In this document: piece by piece, positions 28,351 through 37,220 of the stretch | Numbering within the stretch: the first letter of the stretch is position 1 | Layout: the number at the start of each line of letters is the position of its first letter | Assembly (NCBI GenBank): GCA_026392045.1 | Contig: JAPLCU010000020.1 | Coordinates: 1-64,000 of the forward strand | Direction of reading: 5' to 3' | DNA from: Armatimonadota bacterium | Lineage (GTDB): Bacteria; Armatimonadota; UBA5829 | Length of the DNA: 64,000 nucleotides | Position numbers and translations under genes: made by a program | The notes under the pieces: generated by a model | What the model was told of the DNA's origin: nothing | What the model saw: the letters and a program-made list of their open reading frames with translations, nothing else | The model's database searches: none

Positions 28351-28989
28351 ATGAGCAGAATTACGGCCATAGAGCCTCAAAAAAGACGCGGCAACAGGCG
28401 CTCCATATTTGTGGACGGTGAGTTTGCCGTTGGCGCGCATGAGGAAATTGTGGTCGCATTGGGACTTGCTGTTGGGCAGTCTTTCGATTCCGATAGACTT
28501 GGCGAGCTCGTAAGGGCTGAAACAGTGAGAAAGGCGCGAGAAAGCGCTATCAGACTGATTTCTTACAGAGACAGGACGAAATCTGAGGTAAGAAAGCGGC
28601 TAATCGGGAGCGATTATCCCGAAGATGTCGTAGATGAAGTGGAAGAGCAACTGGTTAAGGCGGGGCTTCTTGATGATGAGAAGTTCAGTCGGAACTGGGT
28701 GAAGGCAAGGTCTGCAGCAAAGCCCATGGGCAAAACAAGGCTTATGTGGGAGCTGAGATCAAAGGGAGTGGAGCCTCCAGCGGTGGAGGAAGCGCTCGAA
28801 GGACTCGATAAGGATACCGAGTATCAATTAGCCCTTGAAACGGGACGCAAAAAGATACAAAAATCGGGCATTGTCGATCCTGCAGTGAAAAACAGGCTGA
28901 GTTCTTTCCTTGCGAGGAGAGGGTTCGGTTGGGACGTAATCGCCAAGGTGATTGGCGAGCTTGTAAATGAAAAAGAAAACGAAAATTAG
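28351..28989 (+). CDS. recX: RecX regulatory protein
   Basis: A 212-residue helical-repeat protein that modulates RecA filaments. The signature AIRLISYRDRTKSEVRKRL and the following ...DDEKFSRNWVKAR stretch are typical. It directly follows recA, the usual place. No Shine-Dalgarno precedes the ATG; the upstream bases are a heptamer array, so translation may rely on coupling or be weak. Confidence 0.93.
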   Translation: MSRITAIEPQKRRGNRRSIFVDGEFAVGAHEEIVVALGLAVGQSFDSDRLGELVRAETVRKARESAIRLISYRDRTKSEVRKRLIGSDYPEDVVDEVEEQLVKAGLLDDEKFSRNWVKARSAAKPMGKTRLMWELRSKGVEPPAVEEALEGLDKDTEYQLALETGRKKIQKSGIVDPAVKNRLSSFLARRGFGWDVIAKVIGELVNEKENEN

Positions 28990-29048
28990 TCAATTAGGAA
29001 GCATCGCTCTGCCTCACATCCTAATACGACTCAGGAGGTGAGGGCTTT

Positions 29049-30593
29049 ATGACAAACTTGATAGGTTGCATAGTCGCGGGGCTTGTTCTCGCGGCAGTGG
29101 TTATTGGAATAGCCTTTAGTCGGTTTATCCAACCCAATCAAAACAAGATAAAATCCGCGAAAGCGGAGCTGGCATCACGAGAAGACGAACTCAAACGGGA
29201 GATTGAAGCTCGACGTAAAGAAGTTCTCCTGGAAGCAAAAGAAGAGGCGTTTAGAATACGCGCAGAAATTGATCAGGAAAACAAAGAAAAACGGGCTGAA
29301 ATCCAACAGGCAGAGCGAAGACTGACACAAAAAGAAGAAACCTTAGACAGAAGACTCGAGAATCTCGATCGAAAAGAAAGAACCATAACAGAGAAAGAAA
29401 GCGAAGCGCAGGCACACGTTGAAGAAGCGCAATCGCTGGTAATGAAGCAGAGAGGCGAGCTGGAGCGAATTGCCAGACTCTCTACTGAAGAAGCCAAAGA
29501 AGTTCTGCTGCGGCAGATCGATCGAGAGATGGAGCGGGAAATCGCCCGCATAATCAGGCGGGCTGAAGATCAGGCCAAGGAAGAGGCCGATCGGAAAGCA
29601 AGGGACATCATCACTCTTGCGATCCAGCGTTGTGCGGTCGATCAGGTTGCGGAGACCACTGTATCGGTGGTGCCGCTGCCGGGCGACGATATGAAGGGCC
29701 GAATTATCGGTCGAGAAGGCCGCAACATCAGGGCGTTCGAAACCATGACTGGTGTGGACCTCATTATTGATGACACACCGGAGGCGGTTGTTATCTCCGG
29801 CTTCGATCCCGTAAGAAGGGAAATCGCGAGGATGGCTCTGGCCAACCTGATTCTCGATGGCAGGATCCACCCGGGCCGCATCGAGGAGATGGTTCTCAAG
29901 GCTCAGACTGAGGTCGCGACCAAAATGAAGGAAGCTGCTGAGAGAGCAATCTTTGAGACCGGCGTCACCGGTTTGGACCCCGAAGTCATCAAGCTCCTGG
30001 GTCGGCTGAGATTCCGAACGAGCTATGGTCAGAACGTGCTGCAGCACAGCATAGAAGTTTCGCACCTTGCAGGCGCGATTGCTGCGGAGCTGCAGGTGAA
30101 TGTGCCTTTGGCCAAACGGGCAGGCTTGCTGCATGATATCGGTAAGGCTGTCGACTTTGATATCGAGGGTTCGCATGCCATCATTGGTATGGACCTTTTG
30201 AAGCGCTACCGTGAGCATTCTGATGTATGCCATGCGGCGGGCGCGCACCATAATGATATCGAGCCGCGCTCGGTTGAGGCGGTGTTGGTTCTTGCTTGTG
30301 ACGCTATTTCGGCTGCGAGGCCGGGAGCGCGCCGCGAGACGCTGGAAACCTATGTCAAGCGACTGCAGAAGCTGGAAACCATTGCGGATTCGTTCCCTGG
30401 GGTCGAAAAGACCTATGCTGTTCAGGCAGGACGCGAGATTCGCGTTATGGTCAAACCGACCGATATCGACGATGATGCCGCGATTAAGCTCGCTTACGAT
30501 ACCGCACGGAAGATCGAAGAAGAAATGGAATATCCGGGCCAGATCAAGGTCACAGTAATCCGAGAAACTCGAGCGGTAGACTACGCGAAGTAG
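29049..30593 (+). CDS. rny: Ribonuclease Y
   Basis: A 514-residue membrane-anchored endoribonuclease that starts mRNA decay. One N-terminal membrane helix ([19 protein letters not shown]), a long charged coiled coil (about 35-185), a KH domain ([15 protein letters not shown]), and an HD domain with catalytic His-Asp in GLLHDIGKA. Length and order match the family. AGGAGGTGAGG lies just upstream of the ATG. A strong hairpin follows the stop. Confidence 0.97.
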   Translation: MTNLIGCIVAGLVLAAVVIGIAFSRFIQPNQNKIKSAKAELASREDELKREIEARRKEVLLEAKEEAFRIRAEIDQENKEKRAEIQQAERRLTQKEETLDRRLENLDRKERTITEKESEAQAHVEEAQSLVMKQRGELERIARLSTEEAKEVLLRQIDREMEREIARIIRRAEDQAKEEADRKARDIITLAIQRCAVDQVAETTVSVVPLPGDDMKGRIIGREGRNIRAFETMTGVDLIIDDTPEAVVISGFDPVRREIARMALANLILDGRIHPGRIEEMVLKAQTEVATKMKEAAERAIFETGVTGLDPEVIKLLGRLRFRTSYGQNVLQHSIEVSHLAGAIAAELQVNVPLAKRAGLLHDIGKAVDFDIEGSHAIIGMDLLKRYREHSDVCHAAGAHHNDIEPRSVEAVLVLACDAISAARPGARRETLETYVKRLQKLETIADSFPGVEKTYAVQAGREIRVMVKPTDIDDDAAIKLAYDTARKIEEEMEYPGQIKVTVIRETRAVDYAK

Positions 30594-30616
30594 CTTACAG
30601 TAACTATTAAACAGTA

Positions 30617-30652
30617 AACAAGGTGGCTTGGTTTCTATCAGGCCACCTTGTT
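30617..30652 (+). terminator. Rho-independent terminator after rny
   Basis: An 11-bp perfect stem (AACAAGGTGGC/GCCACCTTGTT) around a 14-base loop, followed by a T-rich stretch. It separates rny from the membrane protein gene. Confidence 0.8.
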
Positions 30653-30687
30653 GAGTTTGATTTTGATGCTTCGGTGGTAGATGCAAG

Positions 30688-31263
30688 GTGAAGATTAAGA
30701 GTTTCGTCATACGAACCATCCTGCTATTTCTATGGATAGGAATTGCAGTCGTCGGCTCAGTTATTTATGGCGCTCTAAATGACCAGGTCACAGTCACGAT
30801 TTCGCCTGAGTATTACAATGTATATAAACACCGTCAATTTGCGCCAGCGCTTGAATATCTTGGCCTGATAAACTCGCCGCTGCGTTTTCAAGCGTCAGTC
30901 ATTGGCGCGATAGCTACATGGTGGTATGGGCTATTTTTCGGCATAATGCTTGGTATCAGCAGTATGGTTGGGAGATACGATGCGTTACCAACCAGGCGCT
31001 ATGTTTATGCTTTAAGTCACGTGGCAGTGATTACTTTCTGCGTTTCTGTTGTATTTGGAGGAATAGCCTATTTGATAGAGCCTCTGATAAAGCCGGATGC
31101 CAATGACTGGGCGTTCTTGAGCGAGATTCATGATGTTCGCAGAGCGTTTTGTGTCGGGTGGTGGCACAATGGCGCATACATCGGGGCGTTTTCAGCGACA
31201 TTATGGGTATGCTTTTGGGCGCAGAAACAGCGGCGTAATTTTGCCGCTTCGCAACCGAAGTAA
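30688..31263 (+). CDS. Four-helix integral membrane protein of unknown function
   Basis: 191 residues with four predicted membrane spans (about 5-30, 65-95, 110-140 and 155-180). I do not recognise the family. The start is GTG with AAGGT nearby. The C-terminal codons run into a sequence resembling part of palindrome R1 (CGCTTCGCAACCGAAG). It lies between rny and ymdB, but the terminator after rny suggests separate transcription. Confidence 0.7.
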   Translation: MKIKSFVIRTILLFLWIGIAVVGSVIYGALNDQVTVTISPEYYNVYKHRQFAPALEYLGLINSPLRFQASVIGAIATWWYGLFFGIMLGISSMVGRYDALPTRRYVYALSHVAVITFCVSVVFGGIAYLIEPLIKPDANDWAFLSEIHDVRRAFCVGWWHNGAYIGAFSATLWVCFWAQKQRRNFAASQPK

Positions 31264-31265
31264 CT

Positions 31266-31299
31266 AACTTTTGACCTTTTGACTTTCAGACCTTTTGGC
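31266..31299. repeat. Octamer tandem array before ymdB
   Basis: Units AACTTTTG, ACCTTTTG, ACTTTCAG, ACCTTTTG. The array leaves no Shine-Dalgarno before the ymdB ATG at 31310. A similar fragment (ACTTCTTG, ACCTTTTG) is at about 41285-41302. Confidence 0.55.
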
Positions 31300-31309
31300 A
31301 TAATAATAC

Positions 31310-32110
31310 ATGAAGATTTTATTTGTAGGAGACGTATCAGGAAAACCGGGGCGCAGGGCGTGCGAGAAACTGCTTGGGCCTTTGCGGGACCATTACGCGG
31401 CTGATCTGGTTGTGGTCAATGGCGAGAACGCTGCGGGTGGGATAGGTATAACCAAGCCCACGGCCAAGAGCCTTTTGGACATCGGCGCGGATGTTATCAC
31501 CCTCGGAAACCATGCGTTCGCAAAGAAAGATATCCACTCATATCTGGAGCAGGAGCCGCGCATACTTCGTCCGGCAAACTACCCTGATGGCGCTCCAGGC
31601 AGAGGTTGGGGCGTATTTACGACTGCAAATGGCGATGACATAGCCGTGGTGAACCTGGTAGGCCGCGTTTACATGACGGCTGTGGACTGTCCATTTAGAT
31701 GCATAGACTCCATTTTGAGTGAATTGGACGGCGAGACGAGAACTACGCTGATTGACATGCATGCTGAAGCAACTTCTGAAAAAGTTGCGCTCGGATGGTA
31801 TCTTGATGGAAGAGTTTCTGCTGTAATCGGAACACACACCCACGTACAGACGTCTGATGAAAGGGTGCTAATTGCAGGAACAGCATATTTGAGTGACGCG
31901 GGAATGACCGGAGTGCACGATTCAGTGCTGGGTTTGGATAGAAAGCTTGTTATTGAAAGGTTTCTTACGCAGACTCCCGGGCAATTTGCGCTGGCCGAGG
32001 GTGAGGCCACGCTGCAGGGCGCGGTTGTAGAGATCGATGCTGCCACTGGTCACGCGCTGAGTATAGTGCGGATAAATGTGCGTGAGACTGACAAAATTGG
32101 CGCCGATTGA
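31310..32110 (+). CDS. ymdB: YmdB/TIGR00282 family metallophosphoesterase
   Basis: 266 residues, the family length. Metal ligands are in KILFVGDVSGKPGR, VVNGENAAGG, TLGNHAF and the late GTHTHVQTSDE. Bacillus YmdB is a phosphodiesterase that affects biofilm formation and interacts functionally with RNase Y. The gene usually follows rny, as here, with one small membrane gene between. Confidence 0.93.
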   Translation: MKILFVGDVSGKPGRRACEKLLGPLRDHYAADLVVVNGENAAGGIGITKPTAKSLLDIGADVITLGNHAFAKKDIHSYLEQEPRILRPANYPDGAPGRGWGVFTTANGDDIAVVNLVGRVYMTAVDCPFRCIDSILSELDGETRTTLIDMHAEATSEKVALGWYLDGRVSAVIGTHTHVQTSDERVLIAGTAYLSDAGMTGVHDSVLGLDRKLVIERFLTQTPGQFALAEGEATLQGAVVEIDAATGHALSIVRINVRETDKIGAD

Positions 32111-32162
32111 CAGCAAGCGCTACTGGCTATAGAATTAGAGTGGAAAGCTGGAGGATATTCGA

Positions 32163-33062
32163 ATGCATTTTACACGAATTTTACCGATCATCGCGGCATC
32201 GCTTTTTGGAGTGACTGCTTATGCCGCTAATACGCCTGATGTTTATATTTTCAAAGCGGGCAGCCTGAGCGCTGAAGGCTTAACCGTAGGCGGTTGGGGC
32301 AGCGGAAAAGCTTCTGAGAGCAAAGTGACGGCTATGAACGGTGGGTTCTCTGTCAAGATCACTACTCAGAGCCTCTATGCCGGTGGGCGGATCGAACTGA
32401 AACAGCCTGTGGCTTTGTATACAGCCAAGCCCGAGGAGGACCGCTATCTGGTCTTCGCGTTCTACTTCGATGATAAAAAACAAGTCGATCCGGCGGCAGG
32501 CACAAACAACGATATCGAGGCTGACGCTTATTTTGTGCCGAATGCGAGCAAGGTCCGTTTTGTATTCGTCAACGATAAGGGCGGCACGCAATCTATCGAG
32601 CAGCCCACCACCAAGATTGACGATGACAACTGGATGCGTATTGCCATTCCACTGAGCAAGTTCAAACATGCCGAAGGTGAAACTGAGTATAAGCTCAGCA
32701 AGTTCATAATCTCTACAGACATACCTGCCACTCTGTATTTCGGCGAGCTGAAGATGACAACAGACAAGACCCCGATCACGGTGGATGTCAACGGCATGCA
32801 GGATTTTGGCGTGAATACCAAGGCATTCTTCCTTGCCAGCGCTTATGCCGGGATTACCGCTCTTGACTATTCCTGGGACTTTGACGCCGAGAACGGCATT
32901 CAGAAAGAGTGCACAGGTATGGTCGGAAGTCACAGCTTCAAACTAAAGCAGAACGAAGACGGCACCACGAGCGGGGATTACATCATTACTGTTACGGTGA
33001 GCGACAAAAACGGAGTAAAAAAACCTGTGACGGCTACATATAAGGTTTCGGTCAATGGCTGA
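32163..33062 (+). CDS. Secreted protein with C-terminal PKD-like domain
   Basis: 299 residues. A signal peptide (cleavage near AYA-AN) is followed by a beta-rich jelly-roll-like segment (about 25-200), possibly a carbohydrate-binding module. The C-terminal Ig-like segment (about 205-299) has YSWDFDAENG, typical of PKD folds. No catalytic motif is seen. It is followed by a good terminator, so it is a single gene. The family is not recognised. Confidence 0.7.
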   Translation: MHFTRILPIIAASLFGVTAYAANTPDVYIFKAGSLSAEGLTVGGWGSGKASESKVTAMNGGFSVKITTQSLYAGGRIELKQPVALYTAKPEEDRYLVFAFYFDDKKQVDPAAGTNNDIEADAYFVPNASKVRFVFVNDKGGTQSIEQPTTKIDDDNWMRIAIPLSKFKHAEGETEYKLSKFIISTDIPATLYFGELKMTTDKTPITVDVNGMQDFGVNTKAFFLASAYAGITALDYSWDFDAENGIQKECTGMVGSHSFKLKQNEDGTTSGDYIITVTVSDKNGVKKPVTATYKVSVNG

Positions 33063-33102
33063 TCTGCAATGTAGCTGACAAGAATACAGCATTGAATATA
33101 AT

Positions 33103-33132
33103 AAAGCCGATCATCATCAGATGATCGGCTTT
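33103..33132. terminator. Bidirectional terminator
   Basis: A perfect 13-bp stem (AAAGCCGATCATC/GATGATCGGCTTT) with loop ATCA, Ts on one side and As on the other. It ends the secreted-protein gene on the plus strand and the tRNA transcript on the minus strand. Confidence 0.88.
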
Positions 33133-33138
33133 TCTAAT

Positions 33139-33216
33139 TGGGGCGAGAAATGGGACTTGAACCCACGGCCTCCAGGGCCACAACCTGGCGCTCTAACCAC
33201 CTGAGCTACTCCCGCC
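33139..33216 (-). tRNA. tRNA-His(GTG)
   Basis: Cloverleaf with the extra G at -1 opposite C73, as required for tRNA-His. The anticodon arm is CCAGG-TTGTGGC-CCTGG, anticodon GTG. The T arm is GTGGG-TTCAAGT-CCCAT. The 3' CCA is encoded (33141-33139). The acceptor stem has two G-T wobbles. Confidence 0.95.
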
Positions 33217-33251
33217 ACGACTTATTTTCTTTCACACGCCATAAATAAATA

Positions 33252-33327
<76 letters not shown>

Positions 33328-33434
33328 AGGGCGACAAACGACACCACGCCTCAGCACTCCAAAATTATACCATAAGGAGCGTGCTCAAGGCAATCTTCAT
33401 GATGAATTGTAAGAGCTCACTCTCAATAAGTAAC

Positions 33435-33504
33435 GGGAGGGCGAGGCTCCCGCCAAGCCTTGTAGCTGCGAGGAAAAACGGCTCAGGGGGACCTTCGCCC
33501 TCCC
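33435..33504. repeat. 70-nt imperfect palindrome (family R4), full copy
   Basis: The outer arms GGGAGGGCGA and TCGCCCTCCC pair. The inner part includes CCTTGTAGCTGCGAGG. A second copy, inverted, is at 45861-45923 and a partial copy at 44047-44072. Confidence 0.75.
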
Positions 33505-33549
33505 ATAGTCCATTTCGCCAAGATGATCCCACAGTTCGCAATGCATATG

Positions 33550-33613
33550 CTCCAATTCGCCATTCTGAGGCTCCAATTCGCCATTCTGAGGCTCTCGAAG
33601 AATGAGCAGCATG
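33550..33613. repeat. Two perfect 21-bp tandem units plus a conserved 22-nt flank (family R5)
   Basis: Unit CTCCAATTCGCCATTCTGAG plus G is repeated at 33550-33570 and 33571-33591. The adjoining flank (33592-33613) matches 21 of 22 bases, inverted, with the flank of the array at 41124-41229. No gene is seen in 33328-33743. Confidence 0.8.
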
Positions 33614-33743
33614 ATAACGTATAAATCTGAGCGGTTTCGGGATTTCCAGGTTGGGTTGGATGATATGCATTTTGTTTTGCTCGTTTATCAATCATTACAT
33701 TCGAGACCCTTTTTGAGTTAATACTCAACCAGACACTTCACAT

Positions 33744-34967
33744 CTATAATGCTCGTACTGGAATCGACAACACCTTTTCCGTAATTGGCAGTGACTGCTG
33801 TGCCAAACATATCACCCCCCCGACTCCTACGGGCAGTCCAAGCCTTTCAAGCGTTCCAAAAGCACGAACATCAGCAACCGTGGGCGATGCGGTCTTCTTG
33901 ACCTCAAGTGGATAGATAACTCCATCCTGAATAATCAGGAGATCAATCTCTTTCTTGTCTTTATCTCGGTAGTAATAGAATGGCGGCTGCTTGCCGTTGT
34001 GCAGGTAGCTCTTGAGAATCTCTGTAATAACCCACGTTTCCAGTATGGCGCCGGACATAGCCCCAGCTTCAAGTGTTTGTGGACTTGACCATCCGGTCAG
34101 ATATGAGCATAGCCCCGTATCAAGGAAATATAGTTTTGGGGTCTTTACCAATCGTTTACTGAGATTGTTGTGATATGGCTCAAGCAGATAGATTATACCT
34201 GATGCCTGCATTATCGAGAGCCAGTTTTTTGATGTGTTAACCGCAATATCAGCGTCACGAGCAAACTCAGTGAGGTTTATTAACTGCCCCGTTCGAGCAG
34301 CCGCAATCCGAAGAAAACGGAGAAACGCCATCTCATCACCAACACGAGCCAAGTCCCGCACATCTCTTTGCAGGTATGTCTGCACATAGGAACTGTAGAA
34401 CAAATCTCTGTCCATATCTTCATTGAGCGCAATTGCCGGATAAGATCCACGCCATATCAAACGGTAGAGTTCCTGCAAGCCCAAACTGTCACCAGTTTGT
34501 TCCCGCTGATATATTTCGGAAGGGTTTGGGATGAACGGCCGCATCGTTGGACTTTCTCCCATCCTCTCTCGATGCGAAAACCCCAGTAGTTGGACGACCG
34601 CTACACGTCCCGCCAGCGACTCAGAGACACCTTTCATCAGATGAAACTGCTGGGAACCAGTAAGCCAGAAGAGATTAGGCTGCCTGGTGTTGTCTACCTC
34701 TATCTTAATGTAAGGAAGTAATTCAGGAGCATACTGGATTTCATCAATCAGAAGCGGTGGACGGAATCTCTGCAAAAACAGTGCGGGGTCTCGCTTTGCC
34801 AGGTCAAGCACAAGCCCATCGTCAAGCGAAACATAAGTTCGTTCCGGCTCGCTTATATGCCGAAGAAACGTAGTCTTTCCGACCTGACGTGCGCCAGTGA
34901 CGAGCAGAACTGGAAACTGTCCTGCCGCAGTTCTTGCGAAGTATTCAAGAGTGCGTGGTAGGTACAT
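33744..34967 (-). CDS. AAA-type ATPase of the DUF4143 family
   Basis: 407 residues. The N-terminal AAA_14 domain has Walker A (GARQVGKTTFLRH) and a LLIDEIQYAPELLPYIK Walker B. The C-terminal DUF4143 domain ends in a nuclease-like fold (YYYRDKDKKEIDLLII...YPLEVKKTASP, a D-ExK-type pattern). Function in this family is not settled; the genes are patchily distributed, suggesting horizontal movement. It stands alone between the tRNAs and the ars operon. Confidence 0.9.
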   Translation of the reverse strand: MYLPRTLEYFARTAAGQFPVLLVTGARQVGKTTFLRHISEPERTYVSLDDGLVLDLAKRDPALFLQRFRPPLLIDEIQYAPELLPYIKIEVDNTRQPNLFWLTGSQQFHLMKGVSESLAGRVAVVQLLGFSHRERMGESPTMRPFIPNPSEIYQREQTGDSLGLQELYRLIWRGSYPAIALNEDMDRDLFYSSYVQTYLQRDVRDLARVGDEMAFLRFLRIAAARTGQLINLTEFARDADIAVNTSKNWLSIMQASGIIYLLEPYHNNLSKRLVKTPKLYFLDTGLCSYLTGWSSPQTLEAGAMSGAILETWVITEILKSYLHNGKQPPFYYYRDKDKKEIDLLIIQDGVIYPLEVKKTASPTVADVRAFGTLERLGLPVGVGGVICLAQQSLPITEKVLSIPVRAL

Positions 34968-35075
34968 TTCATCACCAAGTGTCGTCTATTGTGCAATATG
35001 AATGCATGATAGACGATACTTGCGAGTGTGTCAAGGTTGTTTTTTGCGGCATAAGATAAATTGGCGGTTGCAATA

Positions 35076-35516
35076 CTACCCCAACGCTTCCGGCAGTGTC
35101 TCCACATAAGCCTTGAGTTCATCGCGGATACGCGTGTAGTAAACAAGCGCCTGCTCCTCGGATTCGGCGTCGCGGGCTAGAGTGTATGGATCATCGAAGG
35201 CGACATGAACTACCTTTGCGGCGCCTGGAAAAGACGGGCAGGTAGAGTCGGCGTGGGAGCAGAGGGTGATTACATAGTCGAATTCTATATCGAACAGGTC
35301 TGACGCGAGTTTTGAGTAATGGCGGGTGATATCCAACCCGGCCTGGGCCATCGCTTTGATTGCGTAAGCGTTCATTCCGTGGGCTTCTATGCCTGCGGAA
35401 TATGGCTCGATAGTGTCGCTCTTGAGAGCTCTTGCCCAACCTTCAGCCATTTGACTGCGGCAGGAGTTGCCGGTGCATAAGAAGAGGATCTTGAGTTTGT
35501 GGTTCGGCTCCAACAC
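35076..35516 (-). CDS. arsC: Arsenate reductase, low-molecular-weight phosphatase type
   Basis: Reduces arsenate to arsenite for export. The P-loop CTGNSCRS (CX5R) and the redox cysteines in LCSHADSTCPSF place it in the thioredoxin-coupled ArsC family; HVAFDDP supplies the catalytic Asp. Start: GTG at 35516 (VLEPNHKLKILF) is preferred; the frame is open to 35549 but those codons run through a strong palindrome. The ribosome site is weak. It is the last gene of the ars/redox operon, which also encodes thioredoxin-fold proteins that could regenerate it. Confidence 0.92.
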   Translation of the reverse strand: MLEPNHKLKILFLCTGNSCRSQMAEGWARALKSDTIEPYSAGIEAHGMNAYAIKAMAQAGLDITRHYSKLASDLFDIEFDYVITLCSHADSTCPSFPGAAKVVHVAFDDPYTLARDAESEEQALVYYTRIRDELKAYVETLPEALG

Positions 35517-35534
35517 GCAGCTCTTTCTTGCAGG

Positions 35535-35570
35535 ATCAGGCGGCCGCAAGATTCGCAGCGGCCGCCTGAT
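35535..35570. other. Strong hairpin between the thioredoxin gene and arsC
   Basis: A perfect 13-bp GC-rich stem (ATCAGGCGGCCGC/GCGGCCGCCTGAT) with a 10-base loop lies just before the arsC start. It lacks a T-tract, so it is more likely an mRNA processing or stability element, or a further palindromic repeat, than a terminator. Confidence 0.6.
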
Positions 35571-35593
35571 ACATACAAATATATTATCCTAGC

Positions 35594-36037
35594 CTATTCT
35601 ACACCCATCTTCTTGAATTGGGCAATGATCTCTGCTTTCGAGTAGAATCCCACGTGCTTGAAGAGCAGTTTACCATCTTTATCAAAAAACAGCTGCACCG
35701 GAATCGCATCCACTTTGAACTTCTTTGCCGTGTCCGGGTTCTTGTCGATGTCCACCCGCATAAACTTGACTTTGTCTTTGTAGGTTTTCTCCAGATCGTC
35801 CAAGATCGGCTTCATTTGTTTGCAGGGCGGACACCATTGCGCAAAGAGTTCCATAAACTGCGGCGTGGAGGCTTTAGATATGTTCATCTCAGGCCCGGAG
35901 CCCATCATTGATGTCCTTGAAGTCTGATCGAAGCCATTCCGATTCGAGCGTGTCGAAAGCAAAAACACACCCGATGCAGCCAATGCAAACACGACAATGG
36001 CGATGACCGCCCAACTAGCGGTTCCTCTTATGTTCAT
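35594..36037 (-). CDS. Membrane-anchored thioredoxin-like protein
   Basis: 147 residues: an N-terminal membrane helix (about 8-30) and an exported thioredoxin fold with WCPPCKQM. The cis-Pro region is VDAIPVQLFF. The start at 36037 (MNIRGTASW) is chosen because AGGAGG lies eight bases upstream; the frame is open to 36091. Outside the membrane it could receive electrons from the CcdA homologue of the same operon. It lies between the permease and arsC genes. Confidence 0.88.
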   Translation of the reverse strand: MNIRGTASWAVIAIVVFALAASGVFLLSTRSNRNGFDQTSRTSMMGSGPEMNISKASTPQFMELFAQWCPPCKQMKPILDDLEKTYKDKVKFMRVDIDKNPDTAKKFKVDAIPVQLFFDKDGKLLFKHVGFYSKAEIIAQFKKMGVE

Positions 36038-36094
36038 TTTAGCGCCTCCTAACATGGTATTATACCCAAAAGGACGAGCATGTAAAAGCATGAG

Positions 36095-37177
36095 CTAATG
36101 CAAAACAGCATTAAATATATATCCAACTAACATGATTCCTATGGCTACCACGCTTACAAAAGTCAAAATCAGCCGCATTTTTAGCACTTTTCTCAAAATT
36201 ACCATCTCAGGCAGCGAAAGCGCGATCACCGCCATCATAAACGCCAGCACCGTGCCCAAAGACGCGCCTTTTTCCAGCAGCGCTTGCACCACAGGCATTA
36301 TAGCTGCGGCGTTGGAATACATCGGCACGCCAATTGCCACCGCAGCCGGAACGCTCCACCATACGCCGCTGCCCATGAACTTGGCCATAAAGTCTTCGGG
36401 CACGTATCCGTGGACCCCAGCGCCCACGGCGATTCCGACCAGCACATAAGGCCAGACCTTGCCGACAATCTCACGCACAGCCGTCGTTCCCGCTGCTATG
36501 CGGTCCGGCCAGGTCTGCTCGTCGTGTGCAAGGGCAAGCTGCGCGGCCTGCATTTCGTAGACCCATTCCTCGACGTGCTTTTCCATCTTCAATCTACCGA
36601 TGACCCAACCTGCCAGAATCGCAATCGAAAGCCCGGTAGCGACATACAAAGCTGCGACCTTTATGCCAAACATCGAAAACAGCATTCCTAGGGCAATCTC
36701 GTTCACCATCGGAGCAGCAATCAAGAACGAAAGCGTCACTCCCAACGGCACCCCAGCCTGCACGAATCCCATAAAAAGAGGCACTGCAGAACATGAGCAA
36801 AACGGCGTGGGTATTCCAAGCAGCGCGGCAAGGACGTTGCCTGCGAACTCACTTCTGCCCACCAGCATCTGCCGCGTGCGTTCAGGGGTGAAGAATGTTC
36901 TGATAATACCGACCACAAACACGATCAACCCAAGAAGCATGAGCACTTTGGGCGTCTCGAAAATAAAGAACCAGATAGCTTTTTCCACAGCGGGCGAGAT
37001 TGCAAATCTGCCCGAACGATCAAGGCCTAGAATGATGAAAGTGAGCCAAGTTGCAATGTAAGGCAGGGCGCGATATATCAAATACCACGCCGCCATCCCC
37101 ATAATCAGATTGGCGATTATCGCCATACTTGGTTTGTTATTCTGTTCTTTCTCTGATTGCTGCGTATTAACTGACAT
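36095..37177 (-). CDS. COG0701 permease (ArsP-like)
   Basis: A 360-residue polytopic membrane protein of the DUF318/COG0701 family. The hallmark TPFCSCSAVPLFMGF with its Cys pair and the following AAPMVNEIAL are clear. Some members (ArsP) export trivalent organoarsenicals; others have unknown substrates. Operon context with ACR3 and ArsC supports an arsenic role. Codons at 36990-37017 (encoding about SGRFAISPA) are a copy of the intergenic palindrome R2. GAGGAGA lies 13 bases before the ATG, rather far. Confidence 0.85.
   Translation of the reverse strand: MSVNTQQSEKEQNNKPSMAIIANLIMGMAAWYLIYRALPYIATWLTFIILGLDRSGRFAISPAVEKAIWFFIFETPKVLMLLGLIVFVVGIIRTFFTPERTRQMLVGRSEFAGNVLAALLGIPTPFCSCSAVPLFMGFVQAGVPLGVTLSFLIAAPMVNEIALGMLFSMFGIKVAALYVATGLSIAILAGWVIGRLKMEKHVEEWVYEMQAAQLALAHDEQTWPDRIAAGTTAVREIVGKVWPYVLVGIAVGAGVHGYVPEDFMAKFMGSGVWWSVPAAVAIGVPMYSNAAAIMPVVQALLEKGASLGTVLAFMMAVIALSLPEMVILRKVLKMRLILTFVSVVAIGIMLVGYIFNAVLH
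36990..37017. repeat. Palindromic element R2 inside the permease coding sequence
   Basis: 25/28 identical to the intergenic copy at 10140-10167 and in the same orientation. Two of the three differences are a compensating pair: a G-C pair of the stem has become A-T (AGATT/AATCT), so the hairpin is kept. The frame stays open. Confidence 0.85.
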
Positions 37178-37220
37178 TTACTTTGAAATATCTCCTCTGA
37201 AAATACAAGGCAACATTCAC

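Noticed and set aside
29343-30719. A 458-codon open frame on the minus strand
   Set aside because: It lies antisense to rny, which has full domain support. The protein has no recognisable domain and biased composition, as expected for a shadow frame.
32280-32933. A 217-codon minus-strand frame
   Set aside because: Antisense to the secreted PKD-like protein, whose signal peptide and ribosome site are convincing.
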